Program-made: the position numbers and the translations under genes | Shown: one piece after another, positions 53,307 to 62,775 of the stretch | Numbering within the stretch: position 1 is the first letter of the stretch | Layout: every line of letters starts with the position of its first letter | The notes under the pieces: model-generated | Seen by the model: only the letters and a program-made list of their open reading frames with translations | What the model was told of the DNA's origin: nothing | Database searches by the model: none | Assembly (NCBI GenBank): GCA_031289315.1 | Contig: JAITPR010000051.1 | Coordinates: 1 to 64,000 of the forward strand | Source: Clostridiaceae bacterium | GTDB taxonomy: Bacteria > Bacillota > Clostridia > Christensenellales > CAG-917 | Reading direction: 5' to 3' | DNA: 64,000 nucleotides

Positions 53307-54737
53307 ATGAATGTTCCCGTAACACCCAAAAATCAAAAGGCTTTTTCAAAATGGCTTAATACAAGGACGGCACCGTTTTTTCTTGCGGCGGCGCTTTTTC
53401 TTTGCACGGTTTTGACGGTACTCACGCTAACTCTTTCATGTACGCCGGAGTACGGTTGCAATTTAAAAAAACCCGTTGCGGACGCCGCGGAGTACGGCTT
53501 TCGTTCGGAACAAACTACTTTCGCCGCCGCTTACCCTGTTACGGAAGAAACCGCTTTCACCGCCGCTTACTCCATTGCGGAACAATCCGCCCATATCGCG
53601 GACGACGCGGAACGTGACGGACTTTCGGTAGATTTTATCATACGCATAGACGGCACCGAAGCGGCAAGAAAAAAATACCGACTTAACCCTAAAGTCACGG
53701 ATTACATGCACCGACTGTCGCTATCCCGTCCGTCCCAAGTATTCGACACGCTATTGACGTTGGAACTATCTCCGGGTGATGCCGTCACATTTCTGTTGCC
53801 GGAAGCCAAAGCCGACATTGAAGCGTTGCTTTTAGCGCGTGAACACCCGGTTATTGACGCGGAAATGTTTTTCGACGCGTCCAAAATTCCCTGCTTTACC
53901 TACGTTGACGGGAGCGACGGCGCACGCTTCGACCGCGACAAGATTTACAAGGCGATTGCCGCCGCCGTGGACAGACCGCAATCGGTAATAATAATCCGCT
54001 CCGAAAAAATACGGGCGGTAAAAGTCGGAGAGCTGAAACGGAAAACCGCCAAAATAAGTCTGTTTTCCACAAATTACACCGCAAGTGCCGACGCGCGTAA
54101 AAGCAATATCGCGCTTGCCGCGTCTTTTATTAACGGTACGGTAGTGCCGCCGGGCGGAGAATTTTCGTTTAACGCCGTGGTTGGAAAACGCACTGCGGAA
54201 CGCGGCTTTCGCGACGCTCCGATAATTTTGGACGGTAAATTCACCGAGGGCGTAGGTGGCGGCGTCTGTCAAGTATCCACCACCGTATACAACGCCGGCT
54301 TGCTTGCGGGGCTTAATGCCATGAGCGTAGCGCGGCACACCTTGCCCGTACGTTATGTGCCGCCGTCGTTTGACGCTATGGTGTCCTCCGCAACGGACCT
54401 GAAAATGCGCAACGACTCCGACGACAATATATATATAACCGCGCGCGCCGACGGGTCCAGCCTCACCGTGACGATGTACGGCAAACGCCCGGAATTCGAA
54501 ATACGGACGCGCAGCGTGACTTTGAAAACCACGCCCCACGAAACCGAATACGTCTTAAATCCGGAACTCTTATCCGACGAGTCGGTCATAGCTAAGGGTG
54601 CAGACGGATTGGAAAGCGAAGGCTATATAGAATATTTAAAAAACGGAGAAATTATCTCCGTAAAAAAAATAAGACGCGACGTCTACGCCCCTCAAAAACG
54701 TATAGTCGAAGTTAAGGAATTGCCGCCGCCGGAATAA
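53307..54737 (+). CDS. VanW-family cell-surface protein
   Basis: A 476-residue protein. Residues ~20-45 are a membrane anchor (APFFLAAALFLCTVLTVLTL), so the rest should face outside. A VanW domain is clear (KSNIALAASFINGTVVPPGGEFSFN, VGGGVCQVSTTVYNAGLLAGL, RHTLPVRYVPP); the peptidoglycan-binding domain usual before it fits residues ~50-250. A C-terminal strand-rich portion (~440-476) may be a G5-like piece. The frame is open to 53217, but ATG 53307 precedes the anchor. Its exact role is unknown. Confidence 0.88.
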   Translation: MNVPVTPKNQKAFSKWLNTRTAPFFLAAALFLCTVLTVLTLTLSCTPEYGCNLKKPVADAAEYGFRSEQTTFAAAYPVTEETAFTAAYSIAEQSAHIADDAERDGLSVDFIIRIDGTEAARKKYRLNPKVTDYMHRLSLSRPSQVFDTLLTLELSPGDAVTFLLPEAKADIEALLLAREHPVIDAEMFFDASKIPCFTYVDGSDGARFDRDKIYKAIAAAVDRPQSVIIIRSEKIRAVKVGELKRKTAKISLFSTNYTASADARKSNIALAASFINGTVVPPGGEFSFNAVVGKRTAERGFRDAPIILDGKFTEGVGGGVCQVSTTVYNAGLLAGLNAMSVARHTLPVRYVPPSFDAMVSSATDLKMRNDSDDNIYITARADGSSLTVTMYGKRPEFEIRTRSVTLKTTPHETEYVLNPELLSDESVIAKGADGLESEGYIEYLKNGEIISVKKIRRDVYAPQKRIVEVKELPPPE

Positions 54738-54837
54738 ATTTTATTTAAGGACGGTGCGGGAGGAGAATAAAATACTCTCATAAAAAATATTTTTTATTCG
54801 ATTGCCTAGATAAAAAAACGATTGCGACGCTTCGCGA

Positions 54838-55013
54838 TATTAAAGCCGTATACTCTTTTAAGGGTCGCGCCGCCGCGGTACTTAAGCCGCGTACACTTAG
54901 AAGGGTTGCGCCTCTTTCGCAAAACTGATACTCAACCGCGTTGAATGACAAAGCGTCTATGTCTATAATTGCGACGCGCGGCACTTAAGCCCGCTACTCT
55001 TTAGGTTGTTATC
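54838..55013. repeat. Three direct repeats between vanW-family gene and PHP phosphatase gene
   Basis: Units with TTAAGCCGNNTACNCTT then GGGTTGCGCC (variable) start near 54839, 54878 and 54985. No gene is visible in 54738-55013; an AT palindrome (ATAAAAAATATTTTTTAT) lies at 54780-54797. Confidence 0.5.
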
Positions 55014-55808
55014 CTAAAGCTTTATGCCGTCCGGACGCCCCTCTTTATACACAAACAAATACCGGAACCCTAAGCTTTTTAAAAGCTCCGTCGCAAGGGA
55101 TAGCTTTTCTCCCACGCGCCCTACCGTGTGAGCGTCCGAGCCGAACGTAACAAGCTCTCCTCCGGACGCGCGGTACTCTTTAAATATTTCCACGGACGGC
55201 AAAACATCATATGCGCCGGCGTGGGAGTTTATCTCCAACGCCTTTCCCTTATCTACAATCGTTTCCAGTATGTCTTTAATTAAATCGCGCGAATCGCCCG
55301 GCACCAACGCGGGTTCGCGGTACGGCGCCTTCCTTGCAACATAGCCTAAATGCCCCACCGTATCGAAACGGTACGGGACATCCAAGCTTTCGCGCACCGC
55401 CTTAAGATAGGCGGCATACGCCTGCTTTCTAGTACGCGCGGCGAAAAAATCCGGCGAATATAAGTCCTCGCCCTCCGTAAGGTGTACGGAATTTATCACT
55501 GTGTCAGGGTTGTATGCTGTAATAAAGTCTGCGTAATCCCCATTCGCCTCTTTGAGATAGCCGAATTCCACTCCGCGTGCCAAATACAGCTTGCCGCGGT
55601 ATTTTTCTTGAAGCGCTGTCAACCCTGCGTACCATGCGGGCGCGTCCAACGGCTTTGACCATGCGAAACCGCCCAACCGCGCGCAATCAAAATCGCAATG
55701 GTCGGTAATAGCAAGATAACCATAACCTAGCGTGAGTGCGCGTTCGGCAAGCTCCGCCGCGGTGTTTTTGCCGTCATAAGAATAAGTGCTGTGAGTGTGT
55801 CCGTCCAT
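55014..55808 (-). CDS. Histidinol-phosphatase-type PHP-domain phosphoesterase
   Basis: About 264 residues of the PHP family (HisJ-like). DGHTHSTYSYDGKN supplies the HxH metal motif; LAITDHCDF, EINSHAG and TFGSDAHTVGRVG give the remaining metal ligands. A start at TTG 55844 is possible, but ATG 55808 begins the domain; neither has a clear ribosome-binding site. No histidine genes are near, so a different phosphoester substrate is possible. Confidence 0.85.
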   Translation of the reverse strand: MDGHTHSTYSYDGKNTAAELAERALTLGYGYLAITDHCDFDCARLGGFAWSKPLDAPAWYAGLTALQEKYRGKLYLARGVEFGYLKEANGDYADFITAYNPDTVINSVHLTEGEDLYSPDFFAARTRKQAYAAYLKAVRESLDVPYRFDTVGHLGYVARKAPYREPALVPGDSRDLIKDILETIVDKGKALEINSHAGAYDVLPSVEIFKEYRASGGELVTFGSDAHTVGRVGEKLSLATELLKSLGFRYLFVYKEGRPDGIKL

Positions 55809-55999
55809 ATCGGATATATTACACCATATGTGCCGTAAAATCAAGCGCGGCGGCGTAGGTTATTTTTTAAGTCGGTGCATATTATTTTACCGTCGCGGCA
55901 AACCGAGCAAAAAAATTTCAAACACTCCGATTTTTTTTATGAGAATTTGTTAAACATGTGCCTTATTGCCGCATAAAATGTTGCGACGGAGATGCATAC

Positions 56000-56509
56000 A
56001 TGGACGACTTCTTAATCCTACCCGACGACAAGACGATTGAAAATTTGGCGCGCGAATACGCCAAGTTAAAAAAAACCGCCCCCATGGTGTCGGCACAAGC
56101 GTTTGAAAGACCGCATCCGCCCAAAAATCCTTCCCGCGCTAAAGCCTTGCTTGCCAAGTGCCGCCGTCTTGCGGAAAAAATTCTAACCATGCTAAAACTT
56201 AGCTCCGTATCCGTACAGGAATCCGACTTAAATCCGGCAATGCGAAAAATACTATCCAAAAAAGAGGATTTATTAAAACAAATAGAAACATTAAATGTGC
56301 GTATCGCGGATTACGACGAAAATTCCACTGAAACGCCCAAACGCAAAGCCGTCAAAAATAGAATGCAAGCGCCGCCGCGCGAGCTGCTACTGCTTTCCGC
56401 GGACCTTCTGTTGTGCCTCGACGAGCTTTCCGACGAATGGAATATTCCCGAAATAGCCGCTATACTGCACGGCGAAACGCTTTGTTTCACTCTGCTGAAC
56501 GCAATGTAA
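56000..56509 (+). CDS. Hypothetical protein, helical
   Basis: A 169-residue protein without a family that I recognise. Residues ~50-130 are mainly charged helix (SRAKALLAKCRRLAEKILTML; KKEDLLKQIETLNVRI). ATG 56000 has GGAG at nine bases. A good hairpin follows the gene. Confidence 0.55.
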   Translation: MDDFLILPDDKTIENLAREYAKLKKTAPMVSAQAFERPHPPKNPSRAKALLAKCRRLAEKILTMLKLSSVSVQESDLNPAMRKILSKKEDLLKQIETLNVRIADYDENSTETPKRKAVKNRMQAPPRELLLLSADLLLCLDELSDEWNIPEIAAILHGETLCFTLLNAM

Positions 56510-56536
56510 AAGTTCGCGTAAAGCTTTAAACAAAAA

Positions 56537-56572
56537 AATCCAACGGTAAAATTTTACCGCCGGATTAAACTC
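56537..56572. terminator. Bidirectional terminator
   Basis: AATCC.ACGGTAAAA and TTTTACCG.CGGATT form an almost perfect stem with no loop to speak of, between convergent genes ending at 56509 and 56596. Confidence 0.65.
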
Positions 56573-56595
56573 CCGCGCTTGCCGCGCGGCTTTAT

Positions 56596-56946
56596 TTACC
56601 TTAAAGCGTTGTGCTTTTGCATGTCCACCTTACCGTCTTCAAAGGTAACCCCTTCCGCCTCCAGTCTGGCGCGGTGCTCCGCTTCGCCGCCGAACGCAAA
56701 CCCCGTGCTTATGCTTCCGTCTTTAAATACGGCGCGGTGGCATGGTATTGTTTCGGGGTCCGGGTTAACGTGCAACGCCCAACCCACTCCGCGCGCCGCA
56801 TGCGGCTTCCCCGCAAGCGCGGCAATCTGACCGTAGCTTAATACTTGTCCGTACGGAATGCCCCTTACAACTGTATACACGCTTTCAAAAAACGACGGCT
56901 CTTTGGTTAATTCTTTATTTTGTTTATCCACGTCACTCTCGTGCAT
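56596..56946 (-). CDS. MGMT-family alkyl-transferase domain protein
   Basis: A 116-residue protein of the O6-alkylguanine transferase C-terminal domain: VRGIPYGQVLSYGQIAALAGKPHAARGVGWALHVNPDPETIPCHRAV. The acceptor Cys is present (PCHR), which separates it from the alkyltransferase-like proteins with PWHR. No N-terminal domain is present, so it may be a minimal DNA repair or sensing version. Confidence 0.88.
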   Translation of the reverse strand: MHESDVDKQNKELTKEPSFFESVYTVVRGIPYGQVLSYGQIAALAGKPHAARGVGWALHVNPDPETIPCHRAVFKDGSISTGFAFGGEAEHRARLEAEGVTFEDGKVDMQKHNALR

Positions 56947-57095
56947 AGGTTTTTTCTCCGCTCAACAAGACTTCTCCAAAGGCAAGCCTATCCCCGTCGC
57001 TTTCATTCATATTTTTTATCCTGTCAACAAGAACTTTTCCGGAGGTAAGTCTATTCTTATCACTCCCACTCATAGTCATCATTCTCTGCTCCGCA

Positions 57096-58250
57096 TTAGG
57101 CGCGATATCTTACGTTGATACCGGGCGCGTCAGTCGCGCTCATTTTAGATGGATTAAAATCCTTATTAGACCTCACGTCTATGTTGTTGTTTTTCATGTC
57201 GCGGATTATGTTATCGTACTCGGTCGTGTCAAAATTCTTGAACCGCCACGTATCCTTAGGAATACCTATTGCGCCGTCGATTGCCGCGCCCAAAGCGGTC
57301 ACTACCTTGCCGCCGGGGAAGTCGCTTTCATAGCGGATTTTAAGCATATATTTAATTGCCGGCTTAACGCCCTTTATCGCGGACGTCAAAATATCTTGTG
57401 AAGCGCCGCTTCTATCCGTATCGGACGCAATAACGATTTTTTTAAGTGCCGGCGAGTTTGCCGCGTTATATTCCGAAGCTGCCGCCGCTACGCTCTCGTA
57501 CAGCGTCCCGCCCGCCGCGAAAATCAGATCCGTCGGCTCCGACGAATCCCGGAACCAATCTCCCGCCTTTGCCTTTATATCCGCCGCAAGCGCGTAAATA
57601 CCGGCATAACTGTACTTTATATTAACCGCACCAGCCACGTCCTTTGGAAGCTTAAGCTCCGTTGCCGCCGCGTTGGCGCCTTGCACAAAGCCCCACCCGT
57701 ACAGCGACACCGACGAACCGCTACCGCTACCTATGAAGCCCAAATTGCGATAGCCCTCCTTCACGGCGGCGTAACCTGCAATATAGCCCGCTTGCTCCGA
57801 GCGGAAAGGTACCGCGGCTATGTTCATGACGGCGGGAGTCAAATCCTCGTCTATTACTATAAATTTAACATTGGGGTTCGACCCGGCGGGGTCCGCTAAA
57901 ATCGCCGTGAAATCCGGTCCGTAACATATAACCGTATCCGCACCGCCGGACAACGCCGCGTTAATCGCGGCAAGCTTTTGGCTGTCGGACGCGCCTGTGG
58001 GCATGTATGTTTTATACGTTTTGCCTGATGCCGCGGCGTAATCCTTAACGCCGTCCAAAGCGGGCGCGTTGAAGATTGGGTCGCCTTCGGAAACGGGAGA
58101 GTATACAAGAGCCATGCCGGACTTCTTTGTATTAGTTCCGCCGGTATCGCTGTCGCCGCTGCTGCCGCCCAAAAAACCGCAAGCGGAAAGCAGGAACATG
58201 CATAAAATCATTGACGCACATATTACTGTTAGCTTTACGGTTCTGGTCAT
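57096..58250 (-). CDS. BMP-family ABC-transporter substrate-binding lipoprotein
   Basis: A 384-residue lipoprotein with an N-terminal signal and lipobox LSAC (Cys ~24), then a serine-glycine linker and a PnrA/BmpA/Med-type fold (FIVIDEDLTPAVMNIAAVPFRSEQAGYIAGYAAV; DLIFAAGGTLYESV). Such proteins bind nucleosides. No ABC permease or ATPase is adjacent. AAAGGGGG precedes the start. Confidence 0.87.
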   Translation of the reverse strand: MTRTVKLTVICASMILCMFLLSACGFLGGSSGDSDTGGTNTKKSGMALVYSPVSEGDPIFNAPALDGVKDYAAASGKTYKTYMPTGASDSQKLAAINAALSGGADTVICYGPDFTAILADPAGSNPNVKFIVIDEDLTPAVMNIAAVPFRSEQAGYIAGYAAVKEGYRNLGFIGSGSGSSVSLYGWGFVQGANAAATELKLPKDVAGAVNIKYSYAGIYALAADIKAKAGDWFRDSSEPTDLIFAAGGTLYESVAAAASEYNAANSPALKKIVIASDTDRSGASQDILTSAIKGVKPAIKYMLKIRYESDFPGGKVVTALGAAIDGAIGIPKDTWRFKNFDTTEYDNIIRDMKNNNIDVRSNKDFNPSKMSATDAPGINVRYRA

Positions 58251-58278
58251 TTGCCTCTTTCCCCCTTTGAAGAAATTA

Positions 58279-58436
58279 GGGTGTGTTGACGCTAACGGTT
58301 TTGAGCGAATTTCAGATTATTTCCGCGCATGTTAGGCAATTTCAATACCGCGCATTATAAATACACGGGAAAAATTAACGCAAACAGACGTTAAAAAACT
58401 TAGATTTTCCTAACTTACCTTGAGCTGTCAACACAG
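58279..58436. repeat. Dispersed repeat with GTGTTGAC / GTCAACAC ends, copy 1
   Basis: The left end GTGTTGAC and the right end GTCAACAC are inverted. The inside contains TTAACGCAAACAGACGTTAA, a hairpin. About 110 bases match 60838-60963 at roughly three-quarters identity. It lies just upstream of the BMP gene start. Confidence 0.6.
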
Positions 58437-59098
58437 CCTCGTCCCGGTTACGCGGTCTCGCGCACCCTCCGGTAGATTTGTTTTCACCGTAGGGCGGGTT
58501 CACCGCGGATATTCCGCAACAAAATGCATGTGTATCCCCGTTGACGGCGCACGTGCTTGAGGGTGTTTGCCCCTCATCACCAAAGCTTGAAAAGCCCGTG
58601 AAAACCGCGTGTCCGTACTGTTTTGTGCTTGTTTTTGTTTACCCGATAACCAATCCTCTTTGCCGCCGCAACAAAATCCTCTGCCTTCTGCCTTAGCGTT
58701 ATTTCTTTTAATTATATATATATTAACACGAGCAAGCGTCCGCGTCAAGACCGATTTTTATAAATGCGCTATTTATTTTTTATAATACGCGACCTTTCAA
58801 TTTATTTGGGTGATTTTAGGCGGCGGTATGGCGCAAGTCTTGTTCGTAAAAAGCACTATATTTCAATATTATTGGGACTATTTTAGGTCGTAGCATAGCT
58901 GAGATAAGTGCAGAGAGGCAAAAAAACGTCGGAACACGGGAGATTTATCCCATATAGCGACATAGTTTGGCGGTCTGCACTGCATACATTACACTCCACC
59001 GATTTATCCCATATGGCGATATAGTTTGTTCCCCTCCAACTAGAGAAAACGCAATTAATGCGTTTTCCCCCGATAGACTGCGGATATTTTTCTCAAAC
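58437..59098. other. Non-coding stretch with a 28-base direct repeat
   Basis: About 660 bases in which I see no gene. GATTTATCCCATATNGCGA then NATAGTTTG occurs at 58942-58969 and 59001-59028 (two mismatches). A hairpin (GAAAACGCA / TGCGTTTTC, 59044-59068) follows it. Confidence 0.6.
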
Positions 59099-59100
59099 AC

Positions 59101-59129
59101 TTGTATTCCTAACTTTCTTTTGTTATAAT
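59101..59129 (+). promoter_or_regulatory. Sigma-A promoter of the zinc-ribbon gene
   Basis: TTGTAT (59101-59106), a 17-base spacer and TATAAT (59124-59129). Transcription would start near 59136, about 120 bases before the coding sequence. Confidence 0.75.
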
Positions 59130-59258
59130 AAATATAGGATGAAAATTCCGCGTTAGGCGTATATTCTACAACCGTCTAAGCACCCTAAAGCCGCAAAGCC
59201 TGCCCCCGCTTGCTTATATGCGGCGTAAAACTTTGTAATTTGTGAGGAAATAAAGCGT

Positions 59259-59516
59259 ATGAAAGCTCCGTGTCCCGTGTGTAAATACGAAATAACCATA
59301 CCGGAAGGCATAAAAAAAGGCAAGCTCTTTTGTCCCAAATGCGCGCACATGCTTAAGCTTAGCACGCCGCCCAATTTTATAATTGCGGAATGTCCTTATT
59401 GTAGGGTGCAGTTTGAGGTATTGGAAACCGTATCCGAGGACGTAGTATGCCCGGCTTGCGGCGCCTTCCTTTCCTCCGAACCCTTACAAGGTAGAAAAGG
59501 AAAGCACATCCTTTAA
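59259..59516 (+). CDS. Small double zinc-ribbon protein
   Basis: An 85-residue protein with four Cys pairs: CPVC (~5-8), CPKC (~25-28), CPYC (~45-48) and CPAC (~64-67), so two ribbons of CxxC-x16-CxxC. No other domain. It is likely to bind nucleic acid or protein; the exact role is unknown. GTGAGG precedes the start. Confidence 0.7.
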   Translation: MKAPCPVCKYEITIPEGIKKGKLFCPKCAHMLKLSTPPNFIIAECPYCRVQFEVLETVSEDVVCPACGAFLSSEPLQGRKGKHIL

Positions 59517-59535
59517 TTTAAGATTTTTTTAATAC

Positions 59536-59563
59536 GGTTCCTTTTTGCCGCGCGGCAAAAGAC
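59536..59563. repeat. GTTCC(T)TTTTGCCG palindrome copy
   Basis: GGTTCCTTTTTGCCG and CGGCAAAAGACC meet with no loop, just after the zinc-ribbon gene. The rest of 59564-59787 holds AT-rich sequence with no gene visible. Confidence 0.55.
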
Positions 59564-59787
59564 CCGTGAGTTTTCATGTAAAACTGGGAAAAATTAGACG
59601 ATGCAAAAAGGCGGAGCTTCAAGCTTCGCCTTTATACGTCGACTGAATTTCTAACCTTCCGCCGTTTTAATTCCCGATGTCCCGCGGGTTTATTTCCAAC
59701 CTTCAATTGATTTCATTTCTGATTTTCCACCGGTGCTTACCGCCGCTTTTATTTCCGACCTTCCGCCGACACAACCGCGCGCGACCT

Positions 59788-60669
59788 TTACCGTGATTTT
59801 CCCAAAAAGAACAGCGCCATAACGCCGGAACCGACGTGCGCGCCTATTACGGGACCGATATGGTCTATGATTATATTATCGGTTCTGCCGGTCAAGTTTC
59901 CGACCTTTTGCGCTAAAAGGAGCGCATCCGCATAGCGGTTGCCGTAGCCTATAAAAACACGGTCGTTTTTAAAGCCTTCTTTTTTATCCGCCATTTTATT
60001 TATCATCATTTGCAGACCTAGCTTACGCCCAAGCATGCGATTGGTAATCTCCAGACGCCCGGAATCGGATACGTGTAACACGGGTTTAAGCTGCATGGCC
60101 TCGCCCAGTACCGCCGCGCTTTTAGATATTCTGCCGCCGCGGTAAAGGTGAAAGAGGTCGTCGACTAAAAACACCTGCACGATGTTCTTTTTCAAGTCCT
60201 CCGCATAAGCCACAATTTCCTCGTAGGAAGCGCCCTCTTGGCGTTTTTCCAACACGTAGTAATTCAGAAGTCCCTCACCGGCGGAAGCGGCAAGCGAATC
60301 TATGACGGTAATTTTTCTTTCTGGGTATTGCTTTTTAAGCTCCTCAGCGGCGCGCAAAACGGCGGCGCATGTGCCGGATAGCGCAGAGGAAAAGCTTATA
60401 TGAATTACGTCGAAGCCCTTGTCTAAAAGGTCGCTAAAGAACTCCGCCGCAGTTTCCGTGGTAATCAAAGCGGTTTGAGGCATCGCCCCGCCCTCCATTT
60501 CGCGGTAAAAATCCATCGGATCCATGAACGGCGTATTAACTCCGTCATAAAGCGTATTGCCCATGAAATAGGTCATCGGTATAATTTTAAACCGCTCATA
60601 ACTACCCCTCAACTGCTTCGGAAAGTCCGAAGTAGCGTCCGTGGTAATGTATATTTTATCGTTCATCAT
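59788..60669 (-). CDS. DegV-family fatty-acid-binding protein
   Basis: A 293-residue DegV protein, expected to bind fatty acids for the fatty-acid kinase route. ITTDATSDFPKQL starts it, SFSSALSGTCAAVLRAAEEL and DSLAASAGEGLLNYYVLE are the lipid-contacting signatures, and HIGPVIGAHVGSGVMALFFLG ends it. The frame extends to 60729; ATG 60669 has GGAGGG. Terminal palindrome GGTTCC family sits downstream (59536). Confidence 0.9.
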   Translation of the reverse strand: MMNDKIYITTDATSDFPKQLRGSYERFKIIPMTYFMGNTLYDGVNTPFMDPMDFYREMEGGAMPQTALITTETAAEFFSDLLDKGFDVIHISFSSALSGTCAAVLRAAEELKKQYPERKITVIDSLAASAGEGLLNYYVLEKRQEGASYEEIVAYAEDLKKNIVQVFLVDDLFHLYRGGRISKSAAVLGEAMQLKPVLHVSDSGRLEITNRMLGRKLGLQMMINKMADKKEGFKNDRVFIGYGNRYADALLLAQKVGNLTGRTDNIIIDHIGPVIGAHVGSGVMALFFLGKSR

Positions 60670-60833
60670 AGGCTTTTCCCTCCATCGCGGCAAAACCGAT
60701 TGGCGTGTTTTTGAGCCGCTTTTATGCAAGCACCCATGCTAAAACGCGTTTATCAAAGAGTCTATTTCTCTATCGCGGGCGATGGGCGTTCGCGTCCCGA
60801 CATATATAAAGCGGTTCGCATAAGGGGGACTCT

Positions 60834-60978
60834 GACGGTTTCGGGGGAATTTTAGATTATTTCAGCGTACGTTAAGGCAATTCCGACGGTGTGTATTATA
60901 GATACACGAGAAGAAATTAACGCAAACAGACGTTAAAAAAACTTAAATTCACCAAACTTGCCGCGAGTTTTCCACACC
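60834..60978. repeat. Dispersed repeat with TTAACG hairpin, copy 2
   Basis: Resembles 58279-58436 over ~110 bases, including GAATTTTAGATTATTTC, TATAGATACACGAGAA and TTAACGCAAACAGACGTTAA. It lies upstream of the degV gene. The rest of 60670-61181 holds no gene. Confidence 0.6.
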
Positions 60979-61181
60979 CTGATTACTATTATATAATAAG
61001 TTCGGCATAAAAGCAAAATAAAATTTCGGCGCGCCCGCAAACTCTATAATTTGCAGACGCGCCGAAAAAATCAAAACGCCGTTGTCACCGTTCTATTTCG
61101 CCGCCGTGCAAAGCGTCGTAGCTACACAAAGAGCGCTCCCAATGCTTGCAAAACGTCGGGACAATCCGTACGAGGAATTTA

Positions 61182-62525
61182 CTACATCAACAGCATACCC
61201 TCTCCGGTGTCGACGACATAAAGAATATTTATTTCCTTACCAGTCATGGCATCGATGTATATTAGATACATGCCTTCCATTTCGCCCTCGAATTCGTACG
61301 CCAATTTCTCACTACCGTCGTTACGCGGAATGAGCGTCAGGCGTCCGTCCTTAGGCGAAAGTTCCTTATCTACGCGCGCCTTAGCCTCGTCGTGAGTTAA
61401 CGTCGGCTCATCTAATTGCCGTTCGACATGGTTAAAAGCGTAGTTTCGTGAGTCTAAACCGATTATTTTGAGATTTTCGCCGGACACTTTAACCTTTACT
61501 AAATCCGGATAATACACTATTCCGTCAACGACGGGCGCAAGATTGCAATATACCGTGCCGTTAGAATCGGATACCCATACGGTTTCCATGTTCTCAAAGC
61601 CCAACTGTGTCGCAAACTCCTCTGCCGCCGCCGAACAGGCGTCCGTATCCGCGCTATCGGCGTTGACGGAAACGTCCGCAGAATACTGAATAAGACTGCC
61701 GCCCTTTTTTGCAAGCTGGGCGGATACGTTTACACCGTCCACCGTAAGCGAAAAATTCAAGGTGTCTATATCCGTATTCCACTCCCCGTCAAATTTTATA
61801 TTTTCAAGCGCGGCGCCCTCGAAGTACTGCGCAAGCAGTTCACGCCCACGCGTCTCGTCTATGTCGTCGCCCTTAAGCCCTTTTACCTCTTTATCCGTAA
61901 GCGAATCGCTGAACGGTCCGTCATAAATCATCTGCGGATACTCGACGCTGTTTTCGTTAAGCCCGGAGAACACCTCGCTTAAAACTCCGCCGCCGTCAAA
62001 ATCCATAAACAGGTAACCGCCTTGCAACTCGTCGTGTATGCGTTGCAGTTCGCCGCGTAGGCTCTTATACATGTCGCGCATTTTGCGCAATGTTTCCTTT
62101 TCGCCGGTTGCCAATGTAACATCTACGCCAATCTTCTTGGCAAGGAAAAAACAATAATCGCCCGTTTGATTTACAAACCTCATGGTTTCGCTTATAGACG
62201 TTTCGCGTGAGGATAGGTGCGACAAGGCGGTCGCGGCGGACTCCGTTCCCTTCCAAACCTCGTATAGAAGCTCCTCTTGCATTTCCGCGCCGGAGCTTGC
62301 CAAAAGCTTCGTCAAATTTACGTCTATTGTTTCCACCTCGGCGACAAGTCCGTAATACGAGTTTTGATATTCGTTTTCCAACAAATTTTTATAGTTTTCC
62401 GCGTCCGCGCTTCCCCCGTACGTAACGCCCAACGCAATGCTCAACCCTACCACCGCTAGTGACAGAACAATGAGCGAAGTGATAATTAATGATTTTTTTA
62501 CGGGGGTTTTAACACTGTCCCTCAT
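61182..62525 (-). CDS. ypeB: Spore germination protein YpeB
   Basis: A 447-residue protein with an N-terminal membrane anchor (SLIITSLIVLSLAVVGLSIALGV) and the YpeB-type body (ENEYQNSYYGLVAEVETIDVNLTKLLA; later PepSY-like repeats, e.g. EFEGEMEGMYLIYIDAMTGKEINIL). YpeB stabilises the cortex lytic enzyme SleB in the spore. It follows sleB in the same direction, the standard pair. TAAGGAG precedes the start. The PepSY pair at the C-terminus is intact. Confidence 0.93.
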   Translation of the reverse strand: MRDSVKTPVKKSLIITSLIVLSLAVVGLSIALGVTYGGSADAENYKNLLENEYQNSYYGLVAEVETIDVNLTKLLASSGAEMQEELLYEVWKGTESAATALSHLSSRETSISETMRFVNQTGDYCFFLAKKIGVDVTLATGEKETLRKMRDMYKSLRGELQRIHDELQGGYLFMDFDGGGVLSEVFSGLNENSVEYPQMIYDGPFSDSLTDKEVKGLKGDDIDETRGRELLAQYFEGAALENIKFDGEWNTDIDTLNFSLTVDGVNVSAQLAKKGGSLIQYSADVSVNADSADTDACSAAAEEFATQLGFENMETVWVSDSNGTVYCNLAPVVDGIVYYPDLVKVKVSGENLKIIGLDSRNYAFNHVERQLDEPTLTHDEAKARVDKELSPKDGRLTLIPRNDGSEKLAYEFEGEMEGMYLIYIDAMTGKEINILYVVDTGEGMLLM

Positions 62526-62598
62526 AATATACTCCTTATAATTTTAAGCGGTTTTAACCGCCCGTTAAAGAATGCTCGTCTAGCGTGCTTTCGTCATG

Positions 62599-62771
62599 GG
62601 AGAGGACAATTCGCGGCGACAAAATATTTTCGGGCTATTTTTAAGGATAAAATTGTCTAAAAGCGCCGTCCGTAGCACCGCTACGTACAAGCATTTCAGA
62701 CGGGTTTCGACCCATAAGAGCTGAAATGATTTTATTGGCAGGCAAGTCGTCACTGCGGATTGTCCACACCC
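62599..62771. repeat. Full-length copy of the GGACAATTCG inverted-end repeat, 173 bases
   Basis: Left arm GAGGACAATTCGCGGCGAC, right arm GTCGTCACTGCGGATTGTCC. The middle has a second inverted region (CCGTCCGTAGC.../GCTACGTACAAGC...). It lies between sleB and ypeB. No coding content; the arms match the short copy at 11468. Confidence 0.6.
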
Positions 62772-62775
62772 TTCG

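Noticed and set aside
58500..58748. An 82-residue frame on the minus strand (MTRTLARVNIYII...).
   Set aside because: It lies in a repeat-rich intergenic region, has no ribosome-binding site and no recognisable fold; composition looks like translated non-coding DNA.
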